A stretch of 64,000 nucleotides of DNA from Jonesiaceae bacterium BS-20 (GTDB lineage: Bacteria > Actinomycetota > Actinomycetes > Actinomycetales > Cellulomonadaceae). Below, in pieces: positions 35,998-45,900 of the stretch. Location of the stretch: assembly GCA_039995105.1 (NCBI GenBank), contig CP146203.1, forward strand, positions 1,984,001 through 2,048,000, written 5' to 3'. The position numbers and the translations under genes were made by a program. The notes below the pieces were generated by a model. That model saw only the letters and a program-made list of their open reading frames with translations. It was not told the origin of the DNA and did not search any database. Positions within the stretch are counted from its first letter, which is position 1. Each line of letters opens with the position of its first letter.

Positions 35998-38937
35998 TTA
36001 CGTATCTTGAAGTTCTACCAACTTGGCCTGGACATATTGTGTGCGCTCATGTTCTGCGCCAAAGGCGCGCTCACACAATTCCGCCAACTCCTCAAGCTCG
36101 CGGATTCCTTGGGCCTCATTTCCGGAGACAAATTGAATCTGCGCCTGCAAGGTTTGAAGCTCTATGGTTTGAAAATGACTAGGTTCTTCATACCGGCTAA
36201 GCAATTCGATTGCAGTTGCGCAGACATTCAACGCCTGCTCGTGCTGTCCTGTGAGGGCATACGCCTGAGCCAATACGGTGCGCGGGGACGAACTCAACTG
36301 GATACCCTCGCGCTCATGCCCGTGATGTGGAATCTCAGCCTCAAGGAACTCAATCAAGAACTCCCAAGCTTCATCCTGTTGGCCAATGGTCAACAATACA
36401 AACTGTATCTCAGCGATCTCAGGGTGATTCGCCCCTAAGTGCTCGCGGATATCCGCGTAAATCGCCGCAAAAAGTTTGTGGGCATCGGCAAGGCGGTTGG
36501 CTTTTCGGTAGGCGAATGCCAAACTGGTCCGCGCCGCGGTCGTTACTGGATGGGTGAGACCTAAAGTCGCAATCATCTGAACAATGAGCGGCTCAAACTC
36601 GGTAATTGCGTGCTCGGGCAGGCCGGTACTTGACCGCTGTCCAGCGAGGTTAGCCCGTAAGATGAGTGTGTCCAAGCTGTCTGCACCCAAGTTTTGCGTA
36701 GCGCTCTCAATCGAATCCTCCAACACCATAAGGCCATCTGCCGGCCGGTCCAATCGAAAGTAGACTTCCGCCAGGCTACTACGCACCGCGGCAATCAACT
36801 TCTGGTCAGGATCTGCGTCACCAAGCGTGTGCTGCAGCGTCTGGGCCAAGAGCGGTAATGCTTGGTCCAACTGGTGGAGTTTTGTCAGAGCCTCGGCCCT
36901 GCCAAAGTCAATATGCCTTAGGGCATACGTGGGCGCATCAGGTATCTGAGCTACGTCTTTTGTCAGCTGCTCAAAGAGCTCGGCGCCCCGCACCGCATCA
37001 ATATGGCGGGTTACCAGCAAGGCATGATCGGTGCGCAGCTCGAGTGTCTTCAAATCATCCGGCTCGCCTGTAGCCATTCTTGCCGCAATCACAGTCTCAT
37101 ATTGCCGGGCTCCTTCAAACCGTCGGCCGCTTTTCCACAGCGCACGGGCATACCTCTCAGCAACCGCGCACCAAACCGGTCCGTGCGGTTCCAGAACATT
37201 CATTGCTCCTTCACTCACCTGAACTAAGTTGGGCAGGTCAAGTGGCGATTGCGCGAGTTCCACCTGCACTGAAAGCACGGCTATGGCCAGGGCATCCTGA
37301 GCTAATAACCCTTTTTCAAAAAGGAACTGGGCAAGGCGCGCCCGGTACAGTTTGTCTGGTGCACTTTGGTCCTGGTCATCCCCGGTTTCATACTCAAGGT
37401 TCACCGATTTAGTAACTGCGGTGGCAAGCGCGCCAAAAAATTCCTCACGGTCCTCTTCGAACAAGAACTCGTCATCGCTCAGGGCAATCTGCCACTGCAC
37501 GGGCTCATGGAAGGCACGCAGGTTATGCGAAAGTTGGCGAGCCCACGTTGATGAGGCGGTGGGGTCGCTCAAGGCCTGAGCAATCAGCGCACTGTCCCCG
37601 CGATTCAACGTTGTTAGTGCGTCAACAAGCAGCGGCCGATGCCAGCTTAGGTCCCACATTCCCTCTTGCGTTTGTACGGACACCGGAACACCCAAACTGG
37701 CGAATACCAGTGCCTCACGCACCGTTTTGGGCAGTTCCTCCCACACGCTGCGGTATAGATCTTCAATGCTGCGCGGCAGCTTTTCAATCTCTGCCTCAGA
37801 CAGTTTCAGATCACCCTCTGGGAACCGGCGCCGGTAGCGTTCAATGGTGCAAAACAGCTCGAGCGCTAGCGGGTTTGAGTAGCGAATTGCTAGGCGGGAC
37901 AGCGTTTGTGGGTCAACCAGCGGATAGTAAAACTGGATTACCGTGGCAAGTTCTGCAGCCCCCAATGGAGCTAAGGACGCACCGGGTTGAAATGGGGCCG
38001 GTAAGGTTGCGCCATCCGCAGCCACGTTGATCCGTACGTCCTGTGTTCGCTCCAAGACATCACGGATGTGCTCGCGTTGCTCACCGTAGCCGGGCCATGA
38101 CGTAGTGATCACCAAGATGGCTGCCTCAGACGTTGCACACCGCGCCACCAGATCAGCCAAGACTTGGTCTGCGGCGTGGAAGTCCTCAACAAAGATGACA
38201 ATGGGCAGTCCCGGAATTGCTAGCCGCGACAGCAGCGTAAATGTTTCTTCGACCGCATCAAATGCTGACGGAGCAATGTCCTGCGTCCCGGCCAACCGGT
38301 CCCGGCTTGCCGCACGGCTTTTTGAGAGTTCTTGCAATTTTCCAAGTGCGGGGCGGATCAAACCAACTCCGGGGACTACCGTTCCCGCAAGGGACTCAAA
38401 CACGGAGCCCACAACGGTCGTGATTCCCTCCTCGAGGGCCGCCCCGGTGGGGTTCTTCCACCACCCAGGATTACGCTCGCCCCACGTGGTCAACTTGCCC
38501 CAGGCATCGTCAAGATAATCCTCATGTGCCTTGAGCTGACCCAAATCTGCGGCCAGGGCATCTGCCGTGGTCCCGCTGCGCAGCGAGGCAGTGATCCCCC
38601 ACCAAAAGAATGCTGGCAGGCTCCCCGGAACGTGCGTCACCTCGGGGTATACCTGTTTGCGGCGGGCGGAGACATCATCGAACTGCATATCCCTGGAACC
38701 CAGAATAGAACCTGGCCAATACGCCGGTTGAGGTTGCCGCTCACCGGCAAGCCGGTTGTAAAACTCCCGCACTATCCGGGTCTTACCCACGCCCGACGGT
38801 GCCTCAATAGACACCCACGCCGGCGAGCCCGTTTGGTTCACGCGATCATAAATTGCCAGCAATCCATCAACAAGTAATTTGCGTCCCTGGCCTACAAAAT
38901 CGGGTTCTAGGCCAGCCCCTGCGGAGTCAAAGTTCAT
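35998..38937 (-). CDS. STAND-like AAA ATPase with TPR repeats
   Basis: This 979-residue protein has a P-loop close to the N-terminus (EAPSGVGKTRIV, about residue 47), a Walker B strand IVIFVEDFHAAD (about 245), and a winged-helix-like segment. From about residue 560 to the end, tetratricopeptide-like helical repeats follow (LRADLALLVTRHIDA-type spacing, DLDTLILRANLAGQ, HPEIAEIQFVL). This is the layout of STAND NTPases (signal-transduction ATPases with repeats), but no separate effector or DNA-binding domain is visible at either end. Start uncertain: ATG at 38937 versus 38961. STAND proteins act as stress or phage sensors or transcription regulators. Its place beside the defence genes favours a sensor, by inference. 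Confidence 0.7.
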   Translation of the reverse strand: MNFDSAGAGLEPDFVGQGRKLLVDGLLAIYDRVNQTGSPAWVSIEAPSGVGKTRIVREFYNRLAGERQPQPAYWPGSILGSRDMQFDDVSARRKQVYPEVTHVPGSLPAFFWWGITASLRSGTTADALAADLGQLKAHEDYLDDAWGKLTTWGERNPGWWKNPTGAALEEGITTVVGSVFESLAGTVVPGVGLIRPALGKLQELSKSRAASRDRLAGTQDIAPSAFDAVEETFTLLSRLAIPGLPIVIFVEDFHAADQVLADLVARCATSEAAILVITTSWPGYGEQREHIRDVLERTQDVRINVAADGATLPAPFQPGASLAPLGAAELATVIQFYYPLVDPQTLSRLAIRYSNPLALELFCTIERYRRRFPEGDLKLSEAEIEKLPRSIEDLYRSVWEELPKTVREALVFASLGVPVSVQTQEGMWDLSWHRPLLVDALTTLNRGDSALIAQALSDPTASSTWARQLSHNLRAFHEPVQWQIALSDDEFLFEEDREEFFGALATAVTKSVNLEYETGDDQDQSAPDKLYRARLAQFLFEKGLLAQDALAIAVLSVQVELAQSPLDLPNLVQVSEGAMNVLEPHGPVWCAVAERYARALWKSGRRFEGARQYETVIAARMATGEPDDLKTLELRTDHALLVTRHIDAVRGAELFEQLTKDVAQIPDAPTYALRHIDFGRAEALTKLHQLDQALPLLAQTLQHTLGDADPDQKLIAAVRSSLAEVYFRLDRPADGLMVLEDSIESATQNLGADSLDTLILRANLAGQRSSTGLPEHAITEFEPLIVQMIATLGLTHPVTTAARTSLAFAYRKANRLADAHKLFAAIYADIREHLGANHPEIAEIQFVLLTIGQQDEAWEFLIEFLEAEIPHHGHEREGIQLSSSPRTVLAQAYALTGQHEQALNVCATAIELLSRYEEPSHFQTIELQTLQAQIQFVSGNEAQGIRELEELAELCERAFGAEHERTQYVQAKLVELQDT

Positions 38938-39214
38938 GCCACCATGCTGGCACAGCAACATTGCCGCACGTTAACCATTGCATGGCGAGTTGGACCATTG
39001 AGTAAATTTGCCAACCATGAATTGACACTGGTTTCTCACAGCCAAATCTTGTTCCTCGAGTTTTCCCCGGTCACTGAATAAACACTGCATATAGCCATTG
39101 GCGCAATCGGCATACATAGCCTCGAACCACTAGCGCCCTTGGACAAATTTCAGGATCCCGTGCAACCTATTTCCATAGGCGATAGCAGCATTCGTGTCAC
39201 CTAGAGGACAATTC

Positions 39215-39721
39215 TCAGCGGAGTTGGCCGCAGGCGGTATCCACCCGAGTTTGAACAATGCCAGATGCTTGTCCGTCAAATGTAAGTAGGTAAGAGCCCG
39301 ACTCGTCTTCTAAGAGCAAGTGATGTGAGGGCGCAGGCCAGGTCGTTCCATCCGCATAGGCGACTGCTTGTTTTTTAGTTCCATACGAAGACTCGATATC
39401 AGCGAACTTCTCTCGCACAGCCTTGACGCCACCCGGGATGTCAGTCGTGGAAAAGGCCATCGCACTGATCCAATGCCCCATGGAATCTCCTGCCCCCGGC
39501 TCATCACAACCGTAAATATTAAACTCTCGGGCAACCACTTCAGTGTCTGGGAATTCCGCCATGATCTCCTCGATCACGTCATCAGATTCATCCAACACGC
39601 TATTAAGGTGAGGAGCCAATTCAGACTCCGTCTGTGTAGTCGGCGCCTCACCAGTAGCACAACTCACCAGCAAACTGGCGGTCAAGATGGCGGTGAGCAC
39701 GGTCGCGCGGCGTGTAAACAT
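39215..39721 (-). CDS. small lipoprotein, function unknown
   Basis: This 168-residue protein has a signal peptide ending in LLVSC, so it is a membrane-anchored lipoprotein. The mature part is acidic, with YGCDEPGAGDSMGHWISAMAF mid-protein and a second Cys in VDTACG near the end, possibly a disulfide pair. No family is recognised. A single gene on the minus strand between the AAA/TPR gene and the putative tRNA fragment. Confidence 0.7.
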   Translation of the reverse strand: MFTRRATVLTAILTASLLVSCATGEAPTTQTESELAPHLNSVLDESDDVIEEIMAEFPDTEVVAREFNIYGCDEPGAGDSMGHWISAMAFSTTDIPGGVKAVREKFADIESSYGTKKQAVAYADGTTWPAPSHHLLLEDESGSYLLTFDGQASGIVQTRVDTACGQLR

Positions 39722-39825
39722 TTGATCATTATTCCATGCTCAGTAAGTGAGGTGTTTCCTTACTTGAGAAACAGGCACCTCGTACGCATGGAGGTCTCTT
39801 CAACCCCGTAGTACTCAGAACCACC

Positions 39826-39849
39826 GTGGGTTCAAATCCCATCGCTACT
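39826..39849 (+). other. tRNA 3'-end-like fragment (T-arm), possible attachment site
   Basis: GTGGG-TTCAAAT-CCCAT forms a perfect T-arm (5-bp stem with one G-T pair, canonical TTCAAAT loop), followed by CGCTACT in the position of the acceptor 3' strand. No matching acceptor 5' strand (AGTAGCG) or D/anticodon arms are found upstream, so this is not a full tRNA gene. Such 3' tRNA ends are left at the far side of elements that integrate into tRNA genes. It lies just before the large defence genes. The encoded CCA is missing. Confidence 0.45.
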
Positions 39850-39954
39850 TTGGGCCCGCATGCGCCAGCCATGTGCACGGCAAGTTACCCCAAATCACCC
39901 CTGTCCCAAGTGGTACGGTAACCAAAGCACCCGCCTTACCGCATGAAGGACACT

Positions 39955-42900
39955 ATGGAAGCCTTGGCTCTTTTGAGTAACAAAGAACGTCAGATCCGCG
40001 CAATGGATGCGCTGGTCAAATACATCGCCCCATACGTCAGCAACAAGATGTCTGCTACGCACGGCCCCGATTGGCAGGTTGCGTATGAGGCCAAGGAGTC
40101 CCAGCGCCGCAACTCACCGTTTACGCTATCGCTCGAGGACATTCGCGCCTTGCTGCGGATTCTGCGCCACGAGCGTGCGGTGTTCCCTGAGGTCGATGCC
40201 TCGCAGCGGGCTTGGATTGATGAGCTCATTCAGGCGACCAATCTGGTGGCACACACCGCCGTCATTTCCGAGGCGCAGGCCGAGCGCGCAATTGATACCG
40301 CGGCTCTGCTTGCCCAGTCGCTCGGGTTGACCGAGTATCTGGACGACATTGCGGAGCTGACACCCACGGATAAGAAAACCAGCATGGTCCCGTTTGAGGT
40401 CCAAGATTCTGCGAGCGCCGCGGCAGCCTTGGGTACCCCGGGGCACTCGGTTTTGGGTATCTCCACTGAGAAAGACGGCGGACCTGGGCTCAACGTTATG
40501 GCCCAGTTTCGCGATGCCATTAATTTTGCGTTGGTCCACAACCACGTCTCCCCAATCACCCTGATTACGGTGAGCAACTCCTGGAACCAGGACATTAACG
40601 ATGTCACGGTCGAGTTTGACCTCGAGGCGCTGCGTGCGGACCTTGCGTTTGGGGCTCCCCTGCGGATCCCGGTTGGCACGGTTCCTGCGGGCCAGACCGT
40701 CGAGCTTGGCCCTGGCCACTTGGGTTGGCGGCTACGCCCGGCCGCGTTCGTTGCGCTGACCGAGTCCACCAGCACCCAGATCACCATGCGCGTCACCGCG
40801 CAGGTTCCAGTCGCGACTAGCCCGGCAGTAATTGGCTCAGCTGTAACCAGCACCGCGACAACTAGCACTGAACTCAAGGGCTTCCAGTCCTCCAGCTCCA
40901 TCCGGGTTTTGACCGCCAACGAGTGGTGGGCTTTGTCTATTCCGGAGAGTCTGGCGGCGTTTGTGCGACCAAACGACCCGGCCATCCAGCAAATTATCTC
41001 CGCGACCCAAGAGCTCCTGCTGGAACGCACTACGTCATCGGCACTCGAGGGCTACCAGGCCGGTCCCGAGCGCGTGTACCAGATTGCCGAGGCTATCTAT
41101 GACGCCATGGCCGCTCAGAACCTGAACTACGTGGAAGTTCCACCATCATTTGAGGGCACGGGCCAGCGCATCCGCACCCACGCCGAGGTCCTGTCCCAGC
41201 GTCAGGGTAACTGCCTGGACCTGTCCTGCCTGTATGCGGCGGCGCTCGAGTACGCCGGGCTCAACCCGGTGCTGTGCGTGGTTGAGGGCCACGCGTTCAC
41301 CGGGTATTTGACCGAGGACACCCAGCTCCCCAGCGTTGCCTTGGACAGCGCGACCGCGATTCGGTCAATTGGGGATTCAGAGCTTTTCGATGCCGTAGAG
41401 CTGACCGCGTTAGCCGCCGGTTCCGGCTCTGCCAGCTTTGATGTGGCCCGCGGGAAGACTCGGGCCTGGTGGGGCGCCAAGATCAACCAGTTTGATTACA
41501 TGCTCGATGTTGCCCGCGCTCACCGCATTGTGAAGCCGCTGCCCAATATTTTGGAGCAGGACGGCGTGCTGACCATCGAGACCGTGCGTGAGGTTGAGGC
41601 TCCTGCGGCCCGCAAGATTCCGCGCACCACACAAGCCGCAAGCGCAGCAGGCTCAAGTGCCCCAGATTCTGCGGCACAGGCGGCCCCAATCCCACCGCGG
41701 GTGAACAACTGGCGCCGTTCCCTCCTAGACCTCAGTTACAACAACCCGCTGCTCAAGCTCAAGCAATCATCCAGCGTCACCCTGCACTGCCCAAGCGGCG
41801 CACTCGCCAAATTTGAGGACAAGGTCGCGGGCGGCGAGGTCATCAACCTTTTGCCAAGCGACCAGCTGGCCCAGATCCACCAGGCCCAGGGTGCTCGCAG
41901 CGCAGGCGACATTGACGCGGAAGCACTCAACCAGATTTTGGTTGATGAAAATACCCTGCACACGAACCTGACTTCCGGTCAGTACGCCACCCGGCTCAAA
42001 CGGCTGGTCCGCAACGCCAAGCTCTCCCTTGAAGAGACCGGCACGGACAACCTCTATCTAGCCTTTGGCACACTCCACTGGGAGGAACGCGGGCGGCAGG
42101 GTGAGGCTCCGTTGTTCCTCCAGCCCATCAAGATCACCGCCGGCGCCGGGAGCCGGCCGTTCCGGATCGAGCTTGATACCTCACGGGACACCCAACCCAA
42201 CTATTGCCTCATTGAAAAGCTGCGGGCATCGTGGAATATCGAGCTGCCGGAACTCGCGGACCCGGGCATGGATGAGTCAGGCATCGACATTGTTGGCGCG
42301 CTTGCCGCCATCCGCTCGCGCCTGGTGCGCTCCCACGTGTCTGATTTTCACGTGGAGGAAACCGCGCACCTTGCCCTGCTGCAGTTCTCCACGCTTGAGA
42401 TGTGGCGTGACCTCACGGATAACTGGCAAGCGTTTGAGGCTCGCCCGGCCGTGCAGCACCTGATTCACTCGGCCGGGAGTTTCCCGTTCGATGACCAGGT
42501 GCCACCTCCCGAGCCCGCTCCGGACGCCGAGGCCACCACGTTCCTGCCCATCTTGGCGGACGGGTCCCAAATAGAGGCCATCCGGTGGGCGGCCGCGGGT
42601 AAGTCGTTCATCCTGGAGGGCCCACCCGGCACGGGCAAGTCCCAGACCATCACCAACCTCATTGCCCACCTGCTCGCCCAGGGCAAGAAGGTCCTATTCG
42701 TTGCGGAGAAGCAGGCCGCCCTTGAGGTGGTTCAGCGCCGGTTGGACTCGGTTGGCTTGGACCCGTTTACCCTGGATATTCACGGCAAGAAGCAGTCCCC
42801 AAACGTGGTCAAGCAGCAGCTCAATACCGCACTTGAGCAGATCCTGAGCGCGTCCCCCAGCTGGGAGACTAAGCGCGCCACGTACCGCTCGCTCGTGGAA

Positions 42901-45900
42901 AATTTGGCGCAGTATCCGGTCCAGTTGCATGAGGCCGGGCCCGCGGACCTGTCCACGTGGGATGCCCACCAGGTCATCCTCGAGCTGGCCCACGAGGTCA
43001 CCAGCGAGCCGCTCAAGCTGCCGCGTTCGGTTGCCCTGCTTGATGGCAGCGCCGAGCACATGTACACCCTTGCCCGGGACCTAGCCCAGGCGCTGGCCGG
43101 GCTTGGGGTCACGCCCCAGGCCGCGCCGTGGCGGATTGCGGGCCCCGCCCGCTTTGACTACCTAGACCGCGAGGGCCTGTCCGCGCTGGTGGCACGGCTG
43201 GACCGCGCACACAAAGCCGTAGCTAGCGCGGCCATCAAGCCGCTGCTTACGGACGTGCTTTCCGATGCCCACCAAGCCTCCCTTGAAGCCTGGCTCACGT
43301 CCCAGCGGTACGGCTATGGCAAGTCTGCCGTCGAGGCGCAGCAGCTGGTCACGCCCCAGTGGGAGGCGTACTCGGAGCAGGTTTTGACCGCGCTCAACCG
43401 CTTTGTGGACACCTATGAACCACAACTGGGCGAGTTCTCCCCCGCCGTTGTTTCTGCGGATCTGGCCGCCGCACACACCCTAGCCCAAGAGGCAGACGCC
43501 AAGTTCTTTGGCAAGAAGAAGCGCCGCCGTCAAGTGGTAAACATGTTGGCCGCCTACCTGCCGGACGCGGGCGAATCCCTCGATCTCAAGACCTTGACCG
43601 CAACCGTGGATGGGTTACGCAAGGTTGCAGATGAGACCACCCGGATCACAGCTTTTATTCGCACCCTTGCCGGGCTGAACCTGCCCTATGACTTCAACCC
43701 GCTGGCCCAGGGCCAGGCCGAGTGGCTGACCAAGGAGATTGAGACCCTACGGACCACCGCTCAGTTGGTGCGTTTCAACGCCTCCAACGCAAAGGTCTCC
43801 CCCACCGAGACCGCCGAGTACCTGGACCAACTGGCCGAGTTCATGCGGTCCTCTCCCACGGACACCGCCCAGGCTAACTTTGACGTGGCCCAGGAGTTCC
43901 AGCAGGCCTGGAGCCAGCTGCTCCAGATCTTGCAGACCACCGGTGAGGACCTTGAGTTCTGGCTGGCCGGCCGCGATCGGTTCACCGCCCTTGACCAAGA
44001 CCTGATGCACTGGACGGCGGACGCCACCAACAACACGTTCATTGCGTTGCAGCGTTGGCTGCGCGTGCGCGGTGATCTGGACCAACTGAGTCAGGCCGGC
44101 GGCACCGAGGTGGTTGCCCGGATCAGGGCCAACTCCGTGCCCACAGTAGAACTTGAGGCGGCCATGCGCTTGGGCGTGACCCAGGAGATTCTGCATGAGC
44201 GCCTCGAATCCACGGGCCTGGCCACGTTTGACGAGCGCCAGCGCGAGGCCACCACGGACAGGTTCCTTTCCAGCGGCGATGAGGTCCGCGCCCAGTTGCG
44301 TTCCGAGCTCCCCGCCCGCGTAGTTGCCGCCCGCAAGTTTGATGTGAACCAGCGAGCCGGTCACGTGGCCGAACTCCGTGCCCAACTCAACAGGCGCCGC
44401 GGCGGCATGACCGTGCGCCAACTACTGCAAACCTACGGAACCGTGATCACACAGATCACCCCGTGCTTTCTCATGAGCCCCGGCTCCGTCGCACGGTTCC
44501 TGCCCGCCAATGGTTTGGACTTTGATGTGGTGGTCTTTGATGAGGCCTCCCAGATCCGGGTCCCGGACGCAATTGGCGCCATGGGCCGCGGCAAGGCCGT
44601 GGTCATTGTGGGTGACTCCAAGCAAATGCCGCCATCCTCTACCTTTGCCGCAAGCATTGGGGACAGCCCCGACCAAGATGCCGATGACCTGCCCGTCCCA
44701 TCAGACATGGACTCGATCCTGTCCGAGGCCGTGGAATCCCGATTCCCCAGCCAGTGGCTGTCCTGGCACTACCGGTCTAGGGATGAGTCGCTCATTGCGT
44801 TCTCCAACCAGACCTATTACGAGGGCCGGCTGTCTAGTTTCCCGTCCCCACCACAGGAATCTCAAAGCTCAGTGTCTGCCTCAAGCGCGCAGCTAGGCAG
44901 TGTACAAGTAGGCGGTGCTCAACTAAGCAGTATTCAAGCAGGCAGCGTTCAAGCAGGCAGCGTTCAACTAGTGAATGTGCACGGGACCTGGGAGGGCGGC
45001 AACCGGGCCGCTCGTGTGAACCGCACGGAGGCCTCAGCCGTAGTCCAAGAGGTGCAAACCCTGCTGGCCACCGACCCGTCGCAGTCCATTGCCGTGGTCA
45101 CGTTCAACACCCAGCAGCGGGACCTCATCTTGGATTCCCTTGAGGAACTGTCAGGAACCAACTCGCTCGTGTTTGATGCACTCAACCGCGAGGATGAGCC
45201 GCTCGTCGTGAAAAACCTTGAAAACGTTCAGGGCGATGAGCGTGACATCATCTTGTTCACCCTCGCGTTCTCCAAGAATGAAAACGGCCGGGTCCCACTG
45301 AACTGGGGACCACTCAGTCGCGTTGGCGGCGAGAAGCGCCTCAACGTTGCCGTCACCCGGGCCAAGTCCTTGGTCAAGGTGTTCTGTTCCTTTGAACCAC
45401 ACGAGCTTGACCTAGGTAACTCAACCTCACTGGGCCTCGCCCACCTCAAGGAATACCTACTGCTGGCCAAAAATGGTGCCGACTCCGTCCTGCACACCCG
45501 TTCCCTAGCTCGTGACCGTCACCTTGAAGAAATCGCCAACCACCTTGAAGCACAGGGACTTGAGGTCAAGCAACGCGTTGGCCTGTCCGACTTCACCGTG
45601 GACCTCGCCATCCGTTTTAAAGACTGCCCCTGGGTCGCAGTTCTACTTGACTCCCCCACCTGGGCCAGCCGCCAAACCGTTGGTGACCGCGATGGCCTAC
45701 CAAAGACGGTCCTCATGGGTTCCATGGGCTGGGCCGATGTTGAGCGCGTGTGGCTCCCCACCTGGCTCCGTGACCGCAACTCCGTCACGGCAACCCTGCT
45801 GTCCGAGGCAAAAAACGCTAAGGAAAAACCCAAACCAAAACCGGTTGCCGCCACTCCTGCCGAAGAACAATCGGCTACGGAATCAGAAACGTCCGCACTG

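Noticed and set aside
39776-39852. Complete tRNA gene
   Set aside because: Only the T-arm and a 3' acceptor-like segment fit. No 5' acceptor, D-arm or anticodon arm can be built upstream.
43747-44421. Minus-strand 224-aa frame inside the helicase gene
   Set aside because: A shadow of the G+C-rich helicase codons, with no start site or motif.
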